Origin: an uncultured Oscillospiraceae bacterium | GTDB taxonomy: Bacteria > Bacillota > Clostridia > Oscillospirales > Acutalibacteraceae | Direction of reading: 5' to 3' | Length of the DNA: 64,000 bases | Assembly: GCA_910587835.1 (NCBI GenBank) | Contig: CAJUNQ010000094.1 | Coordinates: forward strand, 62,001-126,000 | In this document: piece by piece, positions 58,237-64,000 of the stretch | How the letters are laid out: each line of letters opens with the position of its first letter | How positions within the stretch are numbered: position 1 is the first letter of the stretch | Translations under genes and position numbers: made by a program | Notes under the pieces: model-generated | The model's database searches: none | What the model was told of the DNA's origin: nothing | Seen by the model: only the letters and a program-made list of their open reading frames with translations

Positions 58237-60306
58237 TCACTCTCCCGAAGGCTGAATACCGCCTCCGGTCCCCTCCTGATCCTCAGAGGATGGGTCAGGC
58301 TCTGGTTCATCGCCGCCATTGGAGGGCGGCGTAAACTCAAAGGTCTGGTTTACGGTCACTTCCTGCGTATCATAGTTAAAGGTAAGATACATATAATCCT
58401 GGTCGTTCAGGCGCACCACCACATTCTCCTGACCAGAGGTGCCGGAGAAGGAAAGGTCATAGCCCCCTGCATAGGCGGGGTTGACCGTCTCCTGGGCCAC
58501 CACAGAGCCGTTACGGTAGACCTTCAGCTCCACATCCATATCCACAGAGGCGGGCAGATCCACGCGCTTGCTCAGGTTTTTGACAGCGCCCTTGCCAGAG
58601 CTGATGATAATATCTACCGTCGCGCCCTCCGACACCTCAGAGCCGGGAGCGGGATTGGTGCTGATGACCATGTCCTTTTCCAAAGAACTGCTGTCGTCGG
58701 TGAGCACATTGCCCACATTCAGCTTTGCCTCCTGCAGACGCTTTTCCACATCATACCGGGTCTTCCCCTCCAAATCCTCCGGTACCTTCACCTTTTTGGT
58801 GGCAGGGCCCTTGCTCACCTTCAGCTTGACCGTGCTGCCCACGTCGACCATGGTATTCGCAGGAGGATCGGTTACTACCACATTGCCCACAGCTACTTCA
58901 TCATCCGCCACGTTCTCTGTGGTAAATTTCAGATTCATTTCCTTCAGCAGCGCAATGGCGTCCGCCTGAGAATAGTTCTTCATGTCCGGAACCGCGACCT
59001 GCTCCACTTTACCGTTGACCTGCAGCTCCACCTCAGAGCCCTTCTTCACCATAATCCCCGGGTTGGGGTTCTGGCGCATGATCTGCCCTGTGGGCAGGTC
59101 CGGGTCATTGCCCTCTGTGCGCTTGAACTTGAAATTCTCTGTATAGACCGGGTCAGCCAGAACCTCATCATACAGCTTCCCCACAAAATTCTCCATCTGT
59201 ACCTGTTCGTCTTCTTCCGGCGTGGTCAGCGTCTCCCAGTTCCGCAGCAGCCACACAGCGCCTACGGCAAGGGCGACAATAATCACTGCCGCAATAACCC
59301 CCTTGACCACCATAGCGCCCGCCGCCCCCCGGTTGGCCCGGACATACTCCTCCTCATACTCATAGCTGTCGTTATAGCTGGGCTTGAACCGGGCGGAATC
59401 GTAGGAGTCAATATTTCGGGAGGCTTCGTAAGGGGACGAAGAACGAATCGGCTGCATATCATAATGAAATACCATGCCGGGATTCCTGCGGAAGCGGTCG
59501 ATATCATCCAGCATCTCCCCCGCCGACTGGAAGCGGTCCACCGGGTTTTTCTCCATAGCCCGCATGGTAATCTGTTCCAGGCCTCTGGGCAGATTAGGGT
59601 TCAGTTCCCGGGGCATCGTGGGCTTGGCCTGCAACTGCATCAACGCTACAGAAACAGCGTTGTCCGCCACAAAGGGCAACCGGCCGGTAATCATCTCATA
59701 AAGCATAACGCCCACCGAGTAAATATCAGCCTTGTCAGTGATATAATCCCCCCGGGCCTGCTCCGGCGCAATATAGTGCACCGAACCGATAGCCTTGTCA
59801 GTCATGGTCTGGGTCTCGCTCTGAGAGAACCGGGCAATGCCAAAGTCCGTCACCTTAATGGTGCCATTCTGCAGCAGCATCACGTTCTGGGGCTTAATGT
59901 CCCTGTGAATGATGCCCTTTTCATGGGCGTGCTCCAAAGCCATCAATATCTGAATGGTAAAGTGCAGCGCCTCGTCCCAACGAATCACACCCTCCTGCTC
60001 AATATACTGCTTCAGGGTGATGCCGTCAATATACTCCATAACGATATACTGCAGCCGGTCGCCAAAGCTCACGTCGTGCACCTCTACGATATTGGGATGG
60101 GACAGCAGTGTAATCGCTTTCGCCTCATTGCGGAACCGCCGGAGAAAATCGCTGTTGTCCGAAAATTCCTCTTTAAGAATTTTAATGGCGACCCAACGGT
60201 CCTCTACCCGGTCATAGGCCCGGTACACACAGGCCATACCGCCCACGCCGATGAGGTTGTGAATCTCATACTTTCCGTCCAATCGTTTGCCAATAAACTT
60301 ATCCAT
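58237..60306 (-). CDS. prkC: Ser/Thr protein kinase with PASTA domains
   Basis: 689 residues. Kinase domain (about 12-275): glycine loop IGVGGMACVYRA, Lys in VAIKILKEE, catalytic HRDIKPQNVML, DFG in VTDFGIARF. One membrane helix follows (VVKGVIAAVIIVALAVGAVWLL, about 332-353), then three extracellular PASTA repeats (about 380-600, for example GNDPDLPTGQIMRQNPNPG) that sense muropeptides/lipid II. A further beta domain (about 605-665) and an acidic Pro/Ser tail complete it. It signals germination and cell-wall state in Firmicutes; its phosphatase is the next gene upstream. Confidence 0.96.
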   Translation of the reverse strand: MDKFIGKRLDGKYEIHNLIGVGGMACVYRAYDRVEDRWVAIKILKEEFSDNSDFLRRFRNEAKAITLLSHPNIVEVHDVSFGDRLQYIVMEYIDGITLKQYIEQEGVIRWDEALHFTIQILMALEHAHEKGIIHRDIKPQNVMLLQNGTIKVTDFGIARFSQSETQTMTDKAIGSVHYIAPEQARGDYITDKADIYSVGVMLYEMITGRLPFVADNAVSVALMQLQAKPTMPRELNPNLPRGLEQITMRAMEKNPVDRFQSAGEMLDDIDRFRRNPGMVFHYDMQPIRSSSPYEASRNIDSYDSARFKPSYNDSYEYEEEYVRANRGAAGAMVVKGVIAAVIIVALAVGAVWLLRNWETLTTPEEDEQVQMENFVGKLYDEVLADPVYTENFKFKRTEGNDPDLPTGQIMRQNPNPGIMVKKGSEVELQVNGKVEQVAVPDMKNYSQADAIALLKEMNLKFTTENVADDEVAVGNVVVTDPPANTMVDVGSTVKLKVSKGPATKKVKVPEDLEGKTRYDVEKRLQEAKLNVGNVLTDDSSSLEKDMVISTNPAPGSEVSEGATVDIIISSGKGAVKNLSKRVDLPASVDMDVELKVYRNGSVVAQETVNPAYAGGYDLSFSGTSGQENVVVRLNDQDYMYLTFNYDTQEVTVNQTFEFTPPSNGGDEPEPDPSSEDQEGTGGGIQPSGE

Positions 60307-60330
60307 AAGCCTTTTACCCCCAGCTTTCTA

Positions 60331-61068
60331 TCAGATATTATTGACCACAGCCACGGTGATATTATCCGCCCCGCCGCTGTCTACCGCATACTGGATCAGT
60401 TTCTCCACCAGGGCTTCTCCACTATGGCTGTATTCGTTCATGTACTGCTCCAAAAGGCCGTCCTCCATATATCCTGTCAGCCCATCCGTACAGGCCAGAG
60501 CCCAGTCGCCGGCGTGAAAGTCCCACACGGAATAGTCCGCCGACACCGCGTCGTGCACGCCTAATACCCGGGTGATAATATTCCTGCGGGGATGGGTGCG
60601 GGCCTGTTCCTTGGTGATCTGGCCAAAATTTACCAGGTCCTGCACATAGGAGTGGTCCATGGTGATCTGGGTCAGCCCGTTTCCGTTTTTCAGGTACGCC
60701 CGGCTGTCGCCCACATGGGCCACATGAAGACGGCCCTGGTCGGCCAGCATAACCACCGCCGTGGTTCCCATGCCCCGAAGCTCCGGCTGTTCCCGGGCTG
60801 CTTCATATATAGCGGTATTGGCCCGGCATATGGCATTGATCATCATGCTTTTGATATTGCCCTGGCTCATATTCCCGGCAAATTTTTCCTTCAGCTGCTC
60901 CTCAATCTGGTCCACCGCAATGGCGCTGGCCACATTGCCTCCGTTGGCGCCGCCCATTCCGTCGCACACCACCGCCCAGGCGCTGCTGTCAGAAAAGCTG
61001 CCGCACCGGCAGGCGTCCTGGTTCGATTTGCGCACCGGTCCGGCGTCTGTGGCAAAATCAACCCTCAT
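60331..61068 (-). CDS. prpC: PP2C-type Ser/Thr phosphatase
   Basis: 245 residues. Metal-binding Asp are in FATDAGPVRKSNQDA, VVCDGMGGANGG, VAHVGDSRAYL and GGADNITVAVV. It reverses PrkC phosphorylation; the pair is conserved. ATG 61068 is used (GGAGGG 7 nt upstream); it lies inside the last 11 nt of rlmN. Confidence 0.95.
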   Translation of the reverse strand: MRVDFATDAGPVRKSNQDACRCGSFSDSSAWAVVCDGMGGANGGNVASAIAVDQIEEQLKEKFAGNMSQGNIKSMMINAICRANTAIYEAAREQPELRGMGTTAVVMLADQGRLHVAHVGDSRAYLKNGNGLTQITMDHSYVQDLVNFGQITKEQARTHPRRNIITRVLGVHDAVSADYSVWDFHAGDWALACTDGLTGYMEDGLLEQYMNEYSHSGEALVEKLIQYAVDSGGADNITVAVVNNI

Positions 61069-62101
61069 GTCCATTCCCTCCTTTATATTTTCGGCGAAGC
61101 TGCCCGCAAGAGGCCTCAATGTCAGACCCCAGAGTCCTGCGCACGGTAGCGGTACAGCCTCCCGCCTCCAATATCTCCACAAATCGTTTCAGGCATGCGC
61201 TGCTGCTCCTTTTATAGCCCGCGCCGGTCACATCGTTTACCGGAATCAGATTCACATGGGCAGGCATACCCCGTAGCTTTTTCGTCAGTTCTCTGGCGCA
61301 CCAGTCCATATCATTCACACCGCTGATCATGGCATATTCAAAGGATATCCGCCTGCCTGTCTCTCTGGCATAATGACGGCAAGCTTTCAGCAGCTCCCCC
61401 ATATTCCATCTCTTATTGACCGGCATGGTCTGGCTGCGGATCTCGTCATTGGGCGCATGCAGAGAGATGGACAGGGTCAGCTGCAATTTCTTTTCCGCCA
61501 GCTCATAGATGCGGTCAACCACCCCGCAGGTAGAAAGGGAGATATGCCTCATCCCAATATTCATCCCCTCAGGGTGAGAAACCAATTCCAAAAAGCGCAG
61601 TACATTCTGGAAATTGTCCAAAGGCTCCCCCATGCCCATCAGCACAATGTTAGAAATCCTGACCCCAGCGTCCAACTGGGCAGACTGGACCTGCCCCAAT
61701 ATCTCCGACGGCAGAAGATTCCGGGAAAACCCGCTCCTTCCGGTGGCGCAGAAGCTGCAATTCATTTTACACCCGACCTGGGTGGAAATGCAAATAGAAT
61801 AGCCATGATGGTAATGCATGAGCACCGACTCCACCAGCTCGCCGTCTCCCAGCTGAAACAAATACTTTACCGTTCCATCCCGTGAGACCCGCTTATCCAC
61901 TGCCTTGACGGAGGGAATCCGGTAGTCCTCTCCCAGCCCTCCCCGCAGTTCCCGGGAGAGATCGGTCATTTCCTTAAAGCTCTCCACGCCCCGGTGCACC
62001 CAGTGGAATACCTGCTTGGCCCGGTATCCCGGCAAGCCTTGAGCCTGAAAAGCGCGTCCCAGCTCTTCCAGGGTCATGGACTTAATATCCGCCTTATCCA
62101 A
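61058..62101 (-). CDS. rlmN: 23S rRNA (adenine2503-C2)-methyltransferase RlmN
   Basis: 347 residues. Radical SAM motif C-K-M-N-C-S-F-C-A-T-G (about 102-112), the conserved catalytic Cys regions STCGVV and SSACLKRF...CTATVRRTLG, and GEPLDNFQNV. It methylates A2503 of 23S rRNA and A37 of some tRNAs. TTG 62101 gives the usual start (MDKADIKSMTLEEL) with GAGGG 6 nt upstream; the longer open frame has no signal. Confidence 0.96.
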   Translation of the reverse strand: MDKADIKSMTLEELGRAFQAQGLPGYRAKQVFHWVHRGVESFKEMTDLSRELRGGLGEDYRIPSVKAVDKRVSRDGTVKYLFQLGDGELVESVLMHYHHGYSICISTQVGCKMNCSFCATGRSGFSRNLLPSEILGQVQSAQLDAGVRISNIVLMGMGEPLDNFQNVLRFLELVSHPEGMNIGMRHISLSTCGVVDRIYELAEKKLQLTLSISLHAPNDEIRSQTMPVNKRWNMGELLKACRHYARETGRRISFEYAMISGVNDMDWCARELTKKLRGMPAHVNLIPVNDVTGAGYKRSSSACLKRFVEILEAGGCTATVRRTLGSDIEASCGQLRRKYKGGNGHEG

Positions 62102-62111
62102 CTCTTTCCCT

Positions 62112-63446
62112 CTATCCTTTGCATTTTCGGAACCGGGCTGCAAAAAAACCGTCCGACGCCCCGGAAAAGGGGGTCATAGTAAGCATATGCTCCGGCTCGT
62201 CAATACAGCGCTGAATTCCACAATCTATTTTCATCGGCTCAAAGCCGTTGTTTTCCTTTAAAAACCGCTCCGCTACCTGGGCGTTCTCCGCCGGATTCAA
62301 GGTGCAGGTGGAATATACCAGCACACCCCCCGGCTTTACCTTTTCCGCCGCCTGGCGCAGAATCGTATATTGCAGCTCCGGCAGCTCCTTGAACTGCTCC
62401 AAGCTGCGGTAACGTATTTCCGGCTTCCTGCGTATGACCCCAAAGCCGGAGCAGGGCACGTCGCACAGCATCCGGTCCACCTGCGGCATGGAGCCAAACC
62501 CCTGAGCCGCATCGTTCAGACCCGCCTCAATTTTATCCAACCCCAAACGCTTCGCGCCGTCTGCAATCAGCTTAACCCGACTGCTGTAAAGGTCAAACGC
62601 ATACACCGGTCCCTCTGTCTCCTGGGCAATGGTAAAGCTTTTTCCACCTGGCGCGGCACAGCAGTCACAAACCGTTACACCGGGTATAGGGTCCAGCAGC
62701 TTGCAAACCATCTGCGCAGAAAGGTCCTGCACATGAAAAAGGCCTTCCTGAAATTCCGGCAACTCGCTGGGAGAACCAACATTCTCTAAGACTGCCGCCC
62801 CTTCCACGCCAGTCAAGGGAGTTAGCTTTACACCATGTTCTGCCAATCGTTCTCTGAGCTGATCAACACTACATCTCAATCGGTTCACTCGAATATACAA
62901 AGCTGGATGCTCCGAAAAGCTCTCCAAAAGCTGTAAAGTTACAGCCTTGCCATAGCTGCGCTGCCACAGCCGAATCAACTCCTCAGGCACCGAAAACCGC
63001 AGGCTCATCGCAGAAACTTCATCGCCCTCAGGCAGCGTGAGCTCTCCTTTTTTACGCAGCAAGCCCCGCAACACGCCATTCACGAATCCCGACAACCGCT
63101 CCCTGCCCATTGTTTTCAGCGCGTTGATAGTCTCATTAACCGCTGCAGAATCCGGCACCCGGTCCAGATACATAATCTGATAGGCCCCACAGCGCAGCGC
63201 CGCCATGGCTGCGGCATCCGGCTTTTTCTTTGGGTCCCTCAGGCACTGCCTGAGCCAATAGTCCAGAGTCAGTCTGCGCTCCAACACCCCATAAAACAGA
63301 GTGGACGCCAGCGCACTGTCCCGTCTGTCGAGGCCCGCGTTGTGCAAAACCTGGTCCAGCACTACATTAGAGTATCCATCCTGCTTTTCCATTTGCAGAA
63401 GCGCCTGCAGGGCAGCGCTTCTGGCGGTTTGGTTCGTCTTCTTCAT
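62112..63446 (-). CDS. rsmB: 16S rRNA (cytosine967-C5)-methyltransferase RsmB
   Basis: 444 residues. NusB-like N-terminal RNA-binding domain (about 5-145: NVVLDQVLHNAGLDRRDSAL) and a C-terminal methyltransferase with AdoMet motif CAAPGGKSFTIA (about 250), PC motif LCDVPCSGFGVI and nucleophile Cys in YSTCTLNPAENAQV. ATG 63446 follows AAGGATGAT. It is 30 nt after fmt, as in most Firmicutes. Confidence 0.96.
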   Translation of the reverse strand: MKKTNQTARSAALQALLQMEKQDGYSNVVLDQVLHNAGLDRRDSALASTLFYGVLERRLTLDYWLRQCLRDPKKKPDAAAMAALRCGAYQIMYLDRVPDSAAVNETINALKTMGRERLSGFVNGVLRGLLRKKGELTLPEGDEVSAMSLRFSVPEELIRLWQRSYGKAVTLQLLESFSEHPALYIRVNRLRCSVDQLRERLAEHGVKLTPLTGVEGAAVLENVGSPSELPEFQEGLFHVQDLSAQMVCKLLDPIPGVTVCDCCAAPGGKSFTIAQETEGPVYAFDLYSSRVKLIADGAKRLGLDKIEAGLNDAAQGFGSMPQVDRMLCDVPCSGFGVIRRKPEIRYRSLEQFKELPELQYTILRQAAEKVKPGGVLVYSTCTLNPAENAQVAERFLKENNGFEPMKIDCGIQRCIDEPEHMLTMTPFSGASDGFFAARFRKCKG

Positions 63447-63476
63447 ATCATCCTTATAGTTTTCTGGTACGCGGTC

Positions 63477-64000
63477 TTATTCCATCACAGCGCCGGCTGA
63501 AAGCGGGTGTCCCAGCAGGTACTCTTTACCGCCCATTTTCTTTCCCTTCTCTGTTTGCAGTTCTGTAATCCGCAGCGCATTCTGTCCACAGCACACCACC
63601 AGCTCCCCTGCAAGGTCCCATACCGTTCCCGGCTCTCCGCTGTGCTCTACCACCCGCGAACCCAACAGCTTCAGCCGTTTTCCATCCAACACTGCCGCCG
63701 CACAGGGCCAGGGGTTCAACCCCCGTATGCGGTCATGCACCTGTTGTGCGGGCATAGTCCAGTCAAGGGCCGACATCTCTTTTTTCAGCATAGGCGCCAG
63801 CGTGACCTGACTCTCATCCTGACACACCCGGGTCAAGCCCCCTTGCTGCAGCTGCTCCAATGTGTCGGTCAAAAGTTTTGCTCCCAGTATTTTCAGCCGG
63901 TCAAAGAGCTCCCCTGCGGTTTCTTCGGGCCCAATCTCCGTCTCTGCCCGTTGCAGAATATCCCCGGAGTCCATACCCTCCGCCATATACATAGTAGTGA
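63477..64000 (-). CDS. fmt: Methionyl-tRNA formyltransferase, 3' part (5' end outside window)
   Basis: The frame continues off the window edge. What is visible is the end of the formyltransferase domain (TTMYMAEGMDSGDILQRAETEIGPEETAGELFDRL, a diagnostic Fmt segment) and the C-terminal OB-like domain (LDWTMPAQQVHDRIRGLNPWP, LKLLGSRVV). It formylates initiator Met-tRNA. The internal ATG at 63992 is not the start because the conserved sequence begins before it. It is the first visible gene of the fmt-rsmB-rlmN-prpC-prkC-rsgA-thiN-spoVM series. Confidence 0.95.
   Translation of the reverse strand, partial: TTMYMAEGMDSGDILQRAETEIGPEETAGELFDRLKILGAKLLTDTLEQLQQGGLTRVCQDESQVTLAPMLKKEMSALDWTMPAQQVHDRIRGLNPWPCAAAVLDGKRLKLLGSRVVEHSGEPGTVWDLAGELVVCCGQNALRITELQTEKGKKMGGKEYLLGHPLSAGAVME

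Overview
The window looks like a chromosome segment of an anaerobic, endospore-forming Clostridia species, probably of the Oscillospiraceae (Flavonifractor/Intestinimonas/Oscillibacter-like). The evidence is GC-rich coding sequence, strong AGGAGG-type ribosome binding sites, frequent GTG/TTG starts, many sporulation genes (spoIIM, cwlD, an M50 SpoIVFB-like protease, spoIVA, sipL-like, spoVM) and Firmicutes-type gene order (rplS-lepB-rbgA-rnhB-yraN; fmt-rsmB-rlmN-prpC-prkC-rsgA-thiN-spoVM; tig-clpP-clpX-lon-engB). No phage, IS element or CRISPR array was seen. The genus is inference.

Layout. 1-4.1 kb: 5' part of a Ppx/GppA-like gene, tRNA-Ser(GGA), three tandem paralogous NUDIX hydrolases and asnS. 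4.1-8.3 kb: a decayed flavodoxin gene, a PurF-like protein whose glutaminase site is lost, a PF12897-type aminotransferase and a fourth NUDIX gene. 8.4-10.3 kb: a strongly promoted two-gene operon of a NifU/SufU-like scaffold and a GGGtGRT-family protein of unknown function. 10.4-11.4 kb: a stand-alone sdpRI-type repressor/immunity pair with a palindromic operator. 11.4-15.8 kb: a secreted heptad-repeat protein and an MMPL/RND exporter behind a promoter flanked by two 13-bp dyads. 16-17.6 kb: a membrane-anchored protein with a Pro/Glu/Ser/Thr linker and a dockerin-like C-terminus. 17.7-18.5 kb: a non-coding gap ending in a hairpin that buries the spoIIM start codon.

18.5-26 kb: spoIIM-xerD, a YesL-like membrane protein, a second Xer-type recombinase with a 30-bp dyad at its promoter, a methyltransferase, a DUF6873-like protein, radA and cwlD. 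26-30.1 kb: a methionine/one-carbon operon, metF - separate MetH reactivation domain - metH without that domain, preceded by a duplicated start region that makes a 10-residue leader peptide. 30-33.4 kb: a GyrI-like protein, a TIM-barrel isomerase, an AAC(3)-family protein, a GNAT enzyme and a five-gene tRNA array (Val-Asp-Phe-Gly-Cys).

33.4-64 kb is almost all on the minus strand: hslO, a methyltransferase, yerC-like regulator, lysA, the protein-quality cluster engB/lon/clpX/clpP/tig, a phosphoesterase, thrC, a dipeptidase, yraN, rnhB, rbgA, lepB, rplS with a structured leader, a radical-SAM pair, then spore envelope genes (M50 protease with a truncated SpoIVFA-like partner, spoIVA, sipL-like behind a sigma-E-type promoter), the tiny spoVM and a Cys-rich 57-residue gene, thiN, rsgA, prkC, prpC, rlmN, rsmB and the 3' part of fmt. 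SpoVM, SpoIVA and SipL, the three basement-layer proteins of the spore coat, lie side by side here.
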